Numbered from the stretch's first letter, positions 41,026 through 50,011 are shown. The stretch is DNA of 64,000 bases from Baekduia alba (GCF_028416635.1 NZ_CP114013.1:3906001-3970000), one strand, 5' to 3'. Notes: generated by a model from the letters alone, not told the origin. Made by a program: numbers and translations.

Positions 41026-42882
41026 ATGCCGCGCGCGCTCGTCATCGTGGTGTTGGTGCTGTTGGCGCTGCCCGCCGGCGCGGCCGCGCACGCGTCGCTG
41101 ATCGGCGGCGACCCGGAGCCGGGCGGCGTCGCGCCGGCGGCGCCGCGGGCGGTGACGATCCGCTTCGACGAGGCGGTCGACCCGTCGCTGGCCGTCGTCC
41201 GCGTCGAGGACGCGCGCGGCCGGCGCTGGGACGTGGGCGGCGTCACAGCCGCGTCGGGCCACGCGGTCCGCGTCGCGCTGCGCCGCGGCGCGCCGGACGG
41301 CCCCTACGTCGTGCTCTACCGCGTGGTCTCCGACGACGGCCACACGATCCCGGGCGGGTTCGGCTTCGCGGTCGGTCGCGACGCGGTGCCGCCGCCGACC
41401 CGGCTGGACCCCGGCGCGGGCGGCGCAGCGGCGCTCGGCGCCCCCGCCGGGCTGGGCACGGCAAGCGCGGCCGCGCGAGCGATCCGCGACGGCGGGCTGG
41501 CGATCGCCGCCGGCGCGCTGCTGTTCCTGGTGCTCGTCTGGCCCGCCGCGCTGCGGGAGGCCGCAGGCGCCGATCCGCGCTGGCGGCGCGCCGCGGACGC
41601 GTTCACGCGGGCGCTGCGGCGGCTCGTCGCGGCGGCGGCCGCGGTCGGCGCCGCGGCCTCCGTCGCACTCGTCCTGCTCGCCGCCGCGCCGAGCGACGTT
41701 TCCGAGCGGACGGTGTCGGCCGTGCTGCGCACGCACTTCGGCCTCGCCACCGCGATCGGCGCGGGGCTGCTGCTGGCGGTGGCGCTCGCCGCGACGCTGC
41801 TCGGCGGCCCTCGCGCGACCGCCGCTGCCGCGCCCGCCGAGCCGCCCCGTGCGCCGACCGCAGGCGCATCGAGCCCGCGCGGCGCCGAGGCGGGCCCGAC
41901 CGGCCGCGGGGCGGGGGCGATGGTCCCGAGCCTGCGCGTCGCGGAGCTGGGCGCGACCGGGCACGCCGTGGCGGCCGTCCCGCGCCGCGCGGTGATCGGC
42001 GCGGGTGCGGTCGCCCTCACGCTGGCCGCCGTGCCGGTCCTCGCCGGCCACGCGACGACGCGCGCCGATCCGGCGCTGCTGGTCGCCTCCGGCACCGCGC
42101 ACGTCCTGGCGGCGTCGGCGTGGATCGGCGGCATCGCCGTCCTGCTGACCGCCGTGGCCGCCGCGACGCGCGCGCTGGAGCCGGCCGACCGGACCGTCCT
42201 GCTGCGCGCCGCGCTGCGCCGCTTCTCGACGGTCGCGGCCGCCGCCGTCGGCGTGCTGGCGCTGACCGGCGCCGTGCAGGCGATCGTCGAGGTCGGCGCG
42301 CTGCACGCGCTGACCGGCGCCGCGTTCGGCCGCGCGGTCCTGATCAAGGTGGGGTTGTTGCTCGTCGTCGCCGGGATCGCGGCCGCCCACCGCCTCGAGC
42401 ACCTGCCCGGCCTGGCCGGCCGCGCCGCGGACGGGGCGTCGCCCGGTCCGGTCGGCCATGCCGTCCGGCGCACGCTGCGCGCCGAGGCGCTCGGCCTGGT
42501 GGCGATCCTCGCGGCGACCGGCGCGCTCGCCGGCTCCGCCCCGCCCGGCGGCGCACCGCCCGGCCCGGCCGACGTCGCGCTGCGCTTCGAGCAGGCGTCG
42601 GCGCGCGGCCAGCTCACCCCCGCCCGCGCCGGAGCCAACACCTTGTCCTTCACGCTCGCCCGCCGCGGCGACGCCCGCGCGTTCGCCGACCTCGAGCACG
42701 TCGCCGTCCTCGCCACCGGGCCGGGCGGCCGCACCGTCCGGGCCGCGACGCCCGGGCGCCGCGACGGCGCCTACCGCCTTCCTTTGACTCTCCCGGCGAA
42801 CGGGACGTGGCGCCTGGCGCTGACGCTCCGCGTCGACGCCTTCAACACCGCCACCCGCACAACCCGAGTGACCATCCACTGA
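41026..42882 (+). CDS. CopC-CopD fusion copper-handling protein
   Basis: 618 aa. A signal peptide is followed by a CopC domain starting at the mature His (AHASLIGGDPEPGG), with a second copper-ligand region SDDGHTIPGGFGFAVG near 108. Residues about 150-500 are eight membrane helices of CopD (SGTAHVLAASAWIGGIAVLL; LIKVGLLLVVAGIAAAHRLE). The final 120 residues form another extracytoplasmic beta domain. The family binds copper outside the membrane and is linked to copper import or tolerance. Its stop overlaps the next ATG (TGATG). Confidence 0.9.
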   Translation: MPRALVIVVLVLLALPAGAAAHASLIGGDPEPGGVAPAAPRAVTIRFDEAVDPSLAVVRVEDARGRRWDVGGVTAASGHAVRVALRRGAPDGPYVVLYRVVSDDGHTIPGGFGFAVGRDAVPPPTRLDPGAGGAAALGAPAGLGTASAAARAIRDGGLAIAAGALLFLVLVWPAALREAAGADPRWRRAADAFTRALRRLVAAAAAVGAAASVALVLLAAAPSDVSERTVSAVLRTHFGLATAIGAGLLLAVALAATLLGGPRATAAAAPAEPPRAPTAGASSPRGAEAGPTGRGAGAMVPSLRVAELGATGHAVAAVPRRAVIGAGAVALTLAAVPVLAGHATTRADPALLVASGTAHVLAASAWIGGIAVLLTAVAAATRALEPADRTVLLRAALRRFSTVAAAAVGVLALTGAVQAIVEVGALHALTGAAFGRAVLIKVGLLLVVAGIAAAHRLEHLPGLAGRAADGASPGPVGHAVRRTLRAEALGLVAILAATGALAGSAPPGGAPPGPADVALRFEQASARGQLTPARAGANTLSFTLARRGDARAFADLEHVAVLATGPGGRTVRAATPGRRDGAYRLPLTLPANGTWRLALTLRVDAFNTATRTTRVTIH

Positions 42883-43493
42883 TGCCCCGCCGCGCCACGC
42901 TGCTCGCCACCGCCGCCGCCGCCGCGGTCCTCGCCGCCGCCCCGCCGGCCTCCGCCCACCTCGGCCGCGCCGGCTTCACGGCCACCGTGCGCGCGGTCGA
43001 GCCGGCCACGCCCGGGCTGCACGTCGCGGTCCTCGGCGGCGACGACCAGCTCTCGGTGACCAACATCACCAACAAGACGGTCACCGTCCTCGGCGGCGCC
43101 GGCGAGCCGTACGTGCGGTTCGCGCCTGGCGGCGCGGTCGCCGTCAACCTCAACGCGCCGAGCCTGTACCGCGACGGGGGCGGCCTCGAGGCCGCCGCGG
43201 CGCCCGCCTCGGCGTCGCCCGCCGCGGCGCCCCGCTGGCAGGTCGTCGCGCGCAGCGGGACCTACGCGTGGCACGACCGGCGGATCCGCGGCGCCGCCGG
43301 GGCCTGGACCGTCCCGCTGCGCGTCGGCACGCACGCCGCGACCGTCAGGGGCGCGCTCGCGCGCGCCAAGCCCGGCGGCGGCGGGACCAACCCCTTCATC
43401 TTCTTCGGCCCCGTGGCCCTCGTGCTCGCGGCCGTCCTGTTCCTCGGCCGGCGCGAGCGCCGGTCCTCTCCCACCACCGCGGAGGCCTGGTAG
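42882..43493 (+). CDS. Secreted/membrane-anchored partner of the CopC-CopD protein
   Basis: 203 aa. The signal peptide ends near PPASAH, giving a mature N-terminus with His first (HLGRAGF), which resembles copper-binding CopC-like starts. A beta-rich domain follows, with ITNKTVTVLGGAGEPYVRF. A C-terminal membrane helix (IFFGPVALVLAAVLFLG) with a basic tail anchors the protein. ATG overlaps the stop of copCD, so co-translation is expected. A copper-related role is inferred from context; no family named. Confidence 0.65.
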   Translation: MPRRATLLATAAAAAVLAAAPPASAHLGRAGFTATVRAVEPATPGLHVAVLGGDDQLSVTNITNKTVTVLGGAGEPYVRFAPGGAVAVNLNAPSLYRDGGGLEAAAAPASASPAAAPRWQVVARSGTYAWHDRRIRGAAGAWTVPLRVGTHAATVRGALARAKPGGGGTNPFIFFGPVALVLAAVLFLGRRERRSSPTTAEAW

Positions 43494-43495
43494 CC

Positions 43496-44050
43496 GTGCC
43501 GTCACGCTTCGCCTACGTCGCCCACTGCCTGCTCAACCAGAACAGCAAGGTCGACGAGCTGGCCGTCTGCGCCGGCGCCTACACGCCGCTGGTCGACACG
43601 CTGCGCGAGCGCGGCTACACGCTGCGCCAGCTTCCGTGCCCGGAGCTGGCCTTCGGCGGCTTCACCCGCTTCTGGAACGTCCGCGAGCAGTACGACACCA
43701 CCGGCTTCCGCCGCCACGCCAAGCGCCTCGCCGACCCGGTCGTCGCGGCGATCGCGCACGACCTGCGCGACGGCGGCGAGGTGCTGATCGTCGGCGTCGA
43801 CGGCTCGCCGACGATGGGCGTGGCGCTCTCGCCGTCGGGCACCGACTGGGGCGGGCGCCCGGACAAGCCCGGCGACTACGACTGCGAGCTGGTCCAGGGC
43901 CCCGGCGTCTTCGTCGCGGTGCTGCTGGAAGAGCTCGCGGCGCGCGGGCTCACCGGCATCCAGGCGCGCGGCTTCGGGACCGACCTGCCGGACTTCGACG
44001 CCGACGCCGCCCTCGACGCGCTGCTGGCCGGCGTCGGGAGCGCGTCGTGA
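43496..44050 (+). CDS. TudS-related (CD3072-like) putative desulfidase
   Basis: 184 aa from GTG 43496. The early YVAHCLLNQNSKV and LPCPELAFGG motifs, with further Cys in AVCAGAY and YDCELVQG, resemble the CD3072/TudS group. Those members bind a [4Fe-4S] cluster through three Cys and remove sulfur from thiolated substrates such as thiouracil. The family call is by memory of motifs; activity is inference. It follows the copper genes by 2 nt and overlaps the next gene (GTGA). Confidence 0.6.
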   Translation: MPSRFAYVAHCLLNQNSKVDELAVCAGAYTPLVDTLRERGYTLRQLPCPELAFGGFTRFWNVREQYDTTGFRRHAKRLADPVVAAIAHDLRDGGEVLIVGVDGSPTMGVALSPSGTDWGGRPDKPGDYDCELVQGPGVFVAVLLEELAARGLTGIQARGFGTDLPDFDADAALDALLAGVGSAS

Positions 44051-44469
44051 AGGGCCGGGACGGGCGCTCGCTGCGCGTCGCGCTGGTCAGCGACGCGATC
44101 CTCAACGCCGCGCCCGGCACCGACGCCGACCGCCTCCGCGCCGGCGTGACCGACCAGGGCTGGGGCTTCGTCGCGCTGCCGCCGAGCGACCTGCCGGAGG
44201 CCGCCGCCGCCGCGTGGCTGGCCAACATCGCCGACCTGACCGCCGAGTTCACGCGCCACGGGCTCGCCGTCGTCGTCCTCTTCGCGACCTCCGAGCGGCG
44301 CGAGCGCCGCCGCCTCGTCCTCGACGCGCTGGCGGCCGCGACCGCGACCACGACCCCCACCGCCCACGGCGACGCCGACGCCCCCGCGCTGGTCGACCCG
44401 ATCCTCGCCGACCTCTCCCGCCGCTCCGCCGCGCACACCGTGCAGCCGCCGAGCTGGGTCGCCTCCTGA
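44047..44469 (+). CDS. Small alpha/beta protein of unknown function
   Basis: 140 aa, GTG start overlapping the previous stop. Alternating hydrophobic strands and helices (LRVALVSDAILN, GLAVVVLFATSERRERRRLV) suggest a Rossmann-like or flavodoxin-like unit. It resembles SGNH-hydrolase-like accessory proteins only vaguely. No motif identified. Last gene of the copper/TudS run; converges with metY. Confidence 0.5.
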   Translation: MKGRDGRSLRVALVSDAILNAAPGTDADRLRAGVTDQGWGFVALPPSDLPEAAAAAWLANIADLTAEFTRHGLAVVVLFATSERRERRRLVLDALAAATATTTPTAHGDADAPALVDPILADLSRRSAAHTVQPPSWVAS

Positions 44470-44485
44470 GCGCCGAGGCTGCAGG

Positions 44486-44513
44486 CGCCGCCGGCCGTTC
44501 GCGACCGGCGGCG
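44486..44513. terminator. Bidirectional terminator-like hairpin
   Basis: Perfect 9-bp stem CGCCGCCGG (44486-44494) with complement at 44505-44513 and a 10-nt loop. It lies in the 54-bp space between two convergent genes (ends 44469 and 44524). No T-tract, so factor-independent termination is uncertain. Confidence 0.45.
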
Positions 44514-44523
44514 TCCCGCGCCT

Positions 44524-45834
44524 CTACGCCGACGCGGAGGCGGCGAAGGCCTGCTCGAGGTCGGCCAAGATGTCGTCGATGCCCTCGATCCCGACCGAGA
44601 GCCGGACGAGGTCGGGGGTGATGCCCGACAGCGCCTGCTCCTCGGGCTTGAGCTGGTGGTGGGTCGTGGAGGCCGGGTGGATGGCCAGCGAGCGGACGTC
44701 GCCGACGTTGGCGAGGTGGCTGTGAAGCTCGAGCGCGTCGATGAACGCGCGGGCGCGCTCGGCGCCGCCCGCGATCCCGAAGGCGAGGACCGCGCCGGAG
44801 CCGCGCGGCAGCAGCCGCTCGGCGCGCGCGTGCCACGGCGAGGACGCCAACCCCGGGTAGGTGACCCAGGCGACGTCGTCGCGCGCCTTCAGCCACTCGG
44901 CGACCGCGCCCGCGTTCTCGACGTGGCGCTCCATCCGCAGGCTCAGCGTCTCGAGCCCCTGCAGGAAGTTGAAGGCGTTCTGTGGCGCGATCGCCGAGCC
45001 GAAGCTGCGCAGCAGCGTCAGCCGCGCTCGCGAGATGTAGGCCGCGTCCTCGAAGGCCTCCACGAAGTCCAGGCCGTGGTAGGACTCGTCGGGATGGTTG
45101 AAGTGTGGGAAGCGCGGGTTGCCCCGCCACGGGAACGTGCCGCCGTCGACGATGACGCCGCCGATCGACGTGCCGTGGCCGCCGATGAACTTGGTCGCCG
45201 AGTGCACGACGACGTCGGCGCCCCACTCCAGCGGGCGCAGCAGGTACGGCGTCGCCAGCGTGTTGTCCACCACCAACGGGATCCCCGCGTCGTGCGCGAT
45301 CGGCGCCAGCCCTTCGAGGTCGAGCACGTCGCCACGCGGGTTGCCGATCGTCTCGCCGTAGAACGCCTTGGTCTCGGGCCGGATCGCGGCGCGCCAGGCG
45401 TCGAGGTCGTCGGGATCCTCGACGAACGTGACCTCGATGCCGAGCCGCTTGAGCGCGTAACGCAGCAGGGTGTAGGTCCCGCCGTAGAGCGAGGCGCTGG
45501 CGACGATGTGGTCGCCGGCGTCGGCGAGGTTGAGCAGCGCGAAGGTCTCCGCCGCCTGGCCGGATGCGACGGCGAGCGCGCCCACGCCGCCCTCCAGCGA
45601 CGCGATCCGCTGCTCGAACGCGTCCTGCGTCGGGTTGACGACGCGGGTGTAGGTGAACCCCTCCTCCTCCAGGTCGAACAGCGCCTTGGCGTGCTCGGTG
45701 TCGCGGAAGACGAACGAGGTGGTCTGGTAGATCGGCACGGCGCGCGCGCCCGTGGCGGGATCGGGCTGGGTGCCCGCGTGGATCTGTCGCGTCTCGAAGC
45801 TGAGGGTGCGCTCCGCGGCTTGCAAGTCGGTCAT
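44524..45834 (-). CDS. metY: O-acetylhomoserine sulfhydrylase
   Basis: 436 aa, Cys/Met-metabolism PLP enzyme. It makes homocysteine from O-acetylhomoserine and sulfide. Motifs: TRQIHAGTQPDPATGARAVP near the N-terminus, YTRVVNPTQDAFEQRIASLEGG near 62, VVHSATKFIGGHGTSIGG near 205 with the PLP Lys, and C-terminal LVRLSVGIEGIDDILADL. The length and HGTSIGG match the MetY class rather than MetB. ATG 45834 is about 3 nt from the predicted transcription start given the TTGACA/TAGTGT promoter, so this is nearly leaderless (GTG 45840 is the alternative). Confidence 0.93.
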   Translation of the reverse strand: MTDLQAAERTLSFETRQIHAGTQPDPATGARAVPIYQTTSFVFRDTEHAKALFDLEEEGFTYTRVVNPTQDAFEQRIASLEGGVGALAVASGQAAETFALLNLADAGDHIVASASLYGGTYTLLRYALKRLGIEVTFVEDPDDLDAWRAAIRPETKAFYGETIGNPRGDVLDLEGLAPIAHDAGIPLVVDNTLATPYLLRPLEWGADVVVHSATKFIGGHGTSIGGVIVDGGTFPWRGNPRFPHFNHPDESYHGLDFVEAFEDAAYISRARLTLLRSFGSAIAPQNAFNFLQGLETLSLRMERHVENAGAVAEWLKARDDVAWVTYPGLASSPWHARAERLLPRGSGAVLAFGIAGGAERARAFIDALELHSHLANVGDVRSLAIHPASTTHHQLKPEEQALSGITPDLVRLSVGIEGIDDILADLEQAFAASASA

Positions 45835-45843
45835 CGACACGCG

Positions 45844-45885
45844 ACACTAAGATCGCTTTCCTACTTTGTCAATGGGAATTAGGAT
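45844..45885. promoter_or_regulatory. Overlapping divergent promoters for metY and the dioxygenase gene
   Basis: Minus strand: TTGACA (45868-45873) and TAGTGT (45844-45849) with a near-ideal spacer, a rare consensus housekeeping promoter in this GC-rich DNA. Plus strand: TAGGAT (45880-45885) ends 10 nt before ATG 45896. The two promoters interleave, so firing of one may hinder the other. Confidence 0.6.
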
Positions 45886-45895
45886 GTTTACGGCC

Positions 45896-46930
45896 ATGAG
45901 CGATACCACGAGCCCCCTCCCCGTCCTCGACATCAGCGGCTTCCGCGCCGACCCCGAGAGCCCCGACGGCCGGGCCTTCGTCGCGCAGCTGCGCACGACG
46001 TTCCACGAGATCGGCGCCGCCTACCTCGTCGGCCACGCCGTCGCCGACGGCCTCGACGCCCGCGTCTTCGACGTCGCGAACGCGTTCTTCGCGCTGCCCG
46101 AGGACCAGCGGTTGGAGATCGAGAACGTCAAGTCCTCGCAGTTCCGCGGCTACACCCGGCTCGGCGGCGAGCGCACCAACGGCCGCCAGGACCTGCGCGA
46201 GCAGATCGACATCAGCCGTGAACTGCCGGTGCCGGAGATCGGGCCGGACGACCCGGCGTGGCTGCGGCTGCGCGGCCCGAACCTCTGGCCGGAGCAGCTG
46301 CCGGAGTTCCGGACGGTCGTGACGCAGTGGCTCGAGGAGCTGGAGGCGATCGGCAAGGCGCTCATCCGCGCGGTCGCGCTCGCGCTCGGCCAGCCGATCG
46401 ACCACTTCGACGACGCCGTCACGCCGCCCGAGATCCTCTCGAAGATCATCCGCTACCCGCCACCGTCCGAGGAGTTCCCCACCGATCAGGGTGTCGGCGC
46501 GCATACCGACGGCGGCTTCCTGACCTTCGTCCACCAGGACGCGGTCGGCGGCCTGGAGGCCGAGGTACACGGCGAGTGGGTCCGGCTGCCGGCCCGCCCC
46601 GGGGCGTTCGTCATCAACATCGGCGAGATGCTCCAGCTCGTCAGCCAGGGCTACTTCCGCGCGACGCCGCACCGCGTCGTGTCGCCCCCGAAGGGCGTGC
46701 CGCGCGTGTCCATCGCCTACTTCTTCAACCCCAAGTTCGAGGCCAAAGTCGAGCCGGTCACGCTCCCGCCGGAGCTGGCGGCCGAGGCGCCCGGCGGCGA
46801 GAGCGCCGACCCCGACAACCCCATCCTGGCCAACTACGGTGACAACTCGCTGAAGGTCCGCCTGCGCGCGCACCCCGACGTCGCCGAGCGCCACCACGCC
46901 GACCTGCTCGCGGCCAGCCCGCGCACCTGA
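45896..46930 (+). CDS. Isopenicillin-N-synthase-family 2-oxoglutarate/Fe(II) dioxygenase
   Basis: 344 aa. N-terminal PLPVLDISGFRADPES and the DIOX_N-type helix region lead to the double-stranded beta-helix with the iron triad: His and Asp in GAHTDGGFLTFVHQD near 215, the distal His in ATPHRVVSPP near 265, and the 2-oxoglutarate Arg in PRVSIAYFF near 277. It lacks any beta-lactam context. Divergent from metY and next to sulfatase/sulfotransferase genes, it may oxidise a sulfur compound; the substrate is unproven. The leader is about 4 nt. Confidence 0.85.
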   Translation: MSDTTSPLPVLDISGFRADPESPDGRAFVAQLRTTFHEIGAAYLVGHAVADGLDARVFDVANAFFALPEDQRLEIENVKSSQFRGYTRLGGERTNGRQDLREQIDISRELPVPEIGPDDPAWLRLRGPNLWPEQLPEFRTVVTQWLEELEAIGKALIRAVALALGQPIDHFDDAVTPPEILSKIIRYPPPSEEFPTDQGVGAHTDGGFLTFVHQDAVGGLEAEVHGEWVRLPARPGAFVINIGEMLQLVSQGYFRATPHRVVSPPKGVPRVSIAYFFNPKFEAKVEPVTLPPELAAEAPGGESADPDNPILANYGDNSLKVRLRAHPDVAERHHADLLAASPRT

Positions 46931-46951
46931 CCGGCATCGTTCTCTATTGAA

Positions 46952-47833
46952 TTAGTCGAGATACGGTTGGGCCACCCGGCCCAGCACCGGCTCCAACCCG
47001 TAGGTCGCGAACGCGCCGAAGCGGGCGAAGCGCGGATGCTCCGGCCCGTGGAAGTCGGCCGAGCCGGTCGCCAGCAGGCCGAGCCGCAGCGCATGCTCGT
47101 GCAGCAGCCGCACCTGCGCCTCGGTGTGCGTGACGTAGAAGGCCTCGACGCCGTCGAGCCCGGCGGCGGCGAAGCGCTCGAGGCTGGCGACGACCGCGGC
47201 GGGATCCTCGACGTCCCAGAACGGGTGCGCCCAGACGGCGAGCCCGCCCGCGGCGTGGATCGTCGCGATCGCCTCCGCGACCGTCGGCCGCTCGCGGCCG
47301 CGGTAGGCCGGGGCGCCCGGGGTCAGGTAGGCGACGAGGAGGTCGCTGAACGTCTCCAGCCCCTCGGCCGCGACGCGCTGCGCGTTGGCCGGATGCGCGA
47401 AGGCCGCCTCGGCGAGGTGCGGGCGGCCGATCGGCAGGTCGCCGGCCCGGCGCGCCGCCAGCGGCGCCGCGTCGAGCGCCCACCCCAGCTCGCGCAGCGC
47501 GGCGGCCATGCGGTCGGCCCGCGCCGCCCGCTCGCCGCGGTAGCCGGCGAGGGCCGCGAGCAGGTCCGGGTCGCGATGGTCGATCGCGTAGCCCAGGACG
47601 TGGAGGTCCTCGTGGGGCGGGTCGACCGCGGAGACCTCGACCGCCGTCACGACCGCGATCCCGGCCTCGCGCCCGGCCGCCAGCGCCTCGGCGACGCCGT
47701 CGACCGTGTCGTGGTCGCTGAGCGCCAGGAGCTCGATGCCCGCCTGCGCGGCGCGACCGACGACGTCGGCCGGCGCGAGCGCGCCGTCGGAGAACGTCGA
47801 GTGCGACTGCAGGTCGAAGCGCGGGACCGCCAT
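46952..47833 (-). CDS. PHP-domain phosphoesterase (RNase AM/TrpH-like)
   Basis: 293 aa. All PHP metal motifs are present: DLQSHSTFSDG at 7-17, ALSDHDTVDGV near 38, AVEVSA near 64, WAHPFWDVED near 203 and GSADFHGPEHP near 262. This matches TrpH/YciV-type 5'-3' RNA or dinucleotide phosphoesterases. The gene follows the sulfatase gene after 4 nt on the same strand. That may be chance, or it may reflect removal of 3',5'-bisphosphate (PAP) from sulfotransferase reactions, since some PHP enzymes hydrolyse pAp. Confidence 0.85.
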   Translation of the reverse strand: MAVPRFDLQSHSTFSDGALAPADVVGRAAQAGIELLALSDHDTVDGVAEALAAGREAGIAVVTAVEVSAVDPPHEDLHVLGYAIDHRDPDLLAALAGYRGERAARADRMAAALRELGWALDAAPLAARRAGDLPIGRPHLAEAAFAHPANAQRVAAEGLETFSDLLVAYLTPGAPAYRGRERPTVAEAIATIHAAGGLAVWAHPFWDVEDPAAVVASLERFAAAGLDGVEAFYVTHTEAQVRLLHEHALRLGLLATGSADFHGPEHPRFARFGAFATYGLEPVLGRVAQPYLD

Positions 47834-47837
47834 CGCG

Positions 47838-49163
47838 TCAGTCGATCTCGTGCTCGTGCGCGCCGACCGGCGGCAGCGTGGGCTCGTCCGGCGACAGGCC
47901 CGCGGGGTCGTTGACGACGCCGCCCGCCGGCACCGGCACCGGGCCGTCGAGCAGCGGGTCGGCCGTCTCGGCCATCCACCGCGCCAGGCGCTCGTCGAGC
48001 GCCGCCCGGATCTCGCCGGCCGCGGGATCGCCCGCGAGGTCGCGCATCTCGCCCGGGTCCATGACCAGGTCGTACAACTGCTCGCGCGGGCGGCGCCGCT
48101 CGCGCCAGCCGGCGGCGACGAGCAGGTCCTTGGACGGCGAGTCGTCGACGTTGGGCAGGACGGGCTCCAGGCGGTCGCCGAACTGGCGAATGTACTTGTA
48201 GCGCTTGGTCCGGATCGCCCGCTGCGGGTCGTAGGCCACGTGGTAGGTCAGCTCCGCGAACAGCTCGTCGCGGATCTCGTCGCGCTCGCCCCGCGCCAGC
48301 GGCAGCAGCGAGTGGCCGGCCAGCGCGTCGGGCAATGGCGCGCCCGCCAGCTCGCACAGCGTCGGGTAGATGTCGACGTGGGAGACCAGCGCGTCGGTCA
48401 CGTGGCCCCCGAGGAAGCCGCTCGGCCCGCGGATGATCAGCAGGACGCCGAGGCCGCGGTCGGTCAGCGTCGCCTTGGCGCCGGGGAACGGCAGGCCGTG
48501 GTCGGTCGTCAGGACCAAGATGGTGTTGTCGACCAGGCCCAGCTCGTCCAGCCCGTGCAGGATCGCGCCGACGCCCTGGTCCAGGGACCGCGCGCTGGCC
48601 TTGAACGACGCCATGTCCGAGCGCGTCTCGGGCGTGTCGGGCAGGTGCGCGGGCGGCGCGCCGTACAGCGCGTCGCGCACCGAGGAGGGCTCGAAGAACT
48701 CGCGGTGGGTCTCGAAGAAGCCGATCGACAGGAAGAACGGCTGCGGCGGGCGGCTGCGCAGCAGCTGCAGCGCGGCGGGCGCGATCGAGTGCACGCGGGT
48801 CGAGCCGATGTCGACCACGTGGTCGTAGCCGAGGACGTTGGGATCCTCGGAGAGGTGCTGCTCGCCGATCAGCGCCGACCAGTACCCGGCCTCGCGCAGC
48901 GGGTGGACGATGTGGCGCCCGTAGTCGTTGAGCTTCCAGCCGCGATGCGCCAGCCCCGTCATGCCGTTGACGTGCGCCCATTGGCCGGTGAGCAGGCAGG
49001 CGCGCGAGCCCGAGCAGGACGGCGCGGCGCAGAACGCCTGCCGGAACAGCAGGCCCTGGTCGGCCAGCCGCTGGATGTTCGGGGTCGGGATCTGGTGCCC
49101 GTAGGGCTGCACGTAGCGGCCCGTGTCGTGGCTGTGGAGGTAGATGATGTTCGGGCGGTCCAT
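47838..49163 (-). CDS. Sulfatase-family hydrolase with atypical CSGSR active-site signature
   Basis: 441 aa. The sulfatase fold is clear: NIIYLHSHDTGRY near the start, TPNIQRLADQGLLF, the active-site segment SCSGSRACLLTG near 50, and TTDHGLPFPGAKATL near 218. The usual CxPxR core recognised by formylglycine-generating enzyme is CSGSR here, with Gly in place of Pro. The protein may be matured differently or work without formylglycine. It resembles heparan N-sulfatase-like enzymes in length and in GEQHLSED. No signal peptide. Confidence 0.85.
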   Translation of the reverse strand: MDRPNIIYLHSHDTGRYVQPYGHQIPTPNIQRLADQGLLFRQAFCAAPSCSGSRACLLTGQWAHVNGMTGLAHRGWKLNDYGRHIVHPLREAGYWSALIGEQHLSEDPNVLGYDHVVDIGSTRVHSIAPAALQLLRSRPPQPFFLSIGFFETHREFFEPSSVRDALYGAPPAHLPDTPETRSDMASFKASARSLDQGVGAILHGLDELGLVDNTILVLTTDHGLPFPGAKATLTDRGLGVLLIIRGPSGFLGGHVTDALVSHVDIYPTLCELAGAPLPDALAGHSLLPLARGERDEIRDELFAELTYHVAYDPQRAIRTKRYKYIRQFGDRLEPVLPNVDDSPSKDLLVAAGWRERRRPREQLYDLVMDPGEMRDLAGDPAAGEIRAALDERLARWMAETADPLLDGPVPVPAGGVVNDPAGLSPDEPTLPPVGAHEHEID

Positions 49164-49222
49164 GACGATCTGGCCTGAGGTTCCTCGAATACCTTTATTC
49201 CAACTGGTTACATAGAGAATGC

Positions 49223-50011
49223 ATGCCCGACTCCGCCTATCTCGTCGTCGCCACCCCGCGCAGCGGCAGCACCCTGCTGTGCGAGACCCTACGGGCCACC
49301 GGCGTCGCGGGGATCCCGCTGGAGCACTTCGAGGTCCTCCGGCACTCCAGCCAGCCGCGGCAGCCGCGCGAGCACTTCGACGGCGTCGACGACCCGGAGG
49401 TCCTGGACCTGCTGTCGCCGCTCGACCCGCCGCGCCCCGACCCCGAGCCGGCGGCCGCCTGGTGGGCCAGGATCGTCGCGGCGGGCACCACGCCGAACGG
49501 CGTCTGGGGCGGCAAGCTGATGTGGGGCCACGTCGGCGACCTGCTCGCCCGCGCCCACGAGCTGGACGAGGTCCCGCCGTCGCCGGATCTCGGCGCCACG
49601 CTCACGGCCCTGCTCGGCCCGGAGCTGCGGCTCGTGTTCGTCACGCGTCCGGACAAGGTCGCCCAGGCGGTGTCGCTCTGGCGCGCCGTCCAGACGCAGA
49701 CCTGGCGCGCCGGGCGCGGCACGCCGGCCGACCAAGCGCGGTACTCCTTCGCCGGCATCGACCACCTCGTCGCCCAGCTCGAGGACCACGACGCCGCGTG
49801 GCGCACGTGGTTCGCGGCGAGCGGCCGCACGCCGCACGAGGTGTCCTACGACGACCTCGCCGCCGACCCGGCCGGCGTCGTCGGCGGCGTGCTGCGGTTC
49901 CTCGGGCTGCCCGACGACGACGTGCCCGCGCCGGCCACCGAGCGCCAGGGCAACGCGCGCTCGGCCGCGTGGGCCGACCGCTACCGGGGCGAGCGCGAGG
50001 CGGTCGCGTGA
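49223..50011 (+). CDS. Stf0-family sulfotransferase
   Basis: 262 aa. The PAPS-binding loop is in VVATPRSGSTLLCETLRATG at 8-27, and VTRPDKVAQAVSLWRA near 150 carries the 3'-phosphate contacts. Stf0 of mycobacteria sulfates trehalose at the 2-position. The acceptor here is unknown. It starts about 3 nt after a predicted TTACAT promoter in an AT-rich interval divergent from the sulfatase. It overlaps the APS-kinase-like gene (GTGA), which suggests a linked PAPS-related role. Confidence 0.88.
   Translation: MPDSAYLVVATPRSGSTLLCETLRATGVAGIPLEHFEVLRHSSQPRQPREHFDGVDDPEVLDLLSPLDPPRPDPEPAAAWWARIVAAGTTPNGVWGGKLMWGHVGDLLARAHELDEVPPSPDLGATLTALLGPELRLVFVTRPDKVAQAVSLWRAVQTQTWRAGRGTPADQARYSFAGIDHLVAQLEDHDAAWRTWFAASGRTPHEVSYDDLAADPAGVVGGVLRFLGLPDDDVPAPATERQGNARSAAWADRYRGEREAVA

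Noticed and set aside
44249-45847. Alternative minus-strand frame of 532 codons over metY
   Set aside because: It is a shifted reading of metY; the metY frame has the PLP motif and family length.
45896-46930. Beta-lactam biosynthesis suggested by the isopenicillin-N-synthase fold
   Set aside because: No ACV synthetase or other beta-lactam genes are present; the fold is shared by many unrelated dioxygenases.
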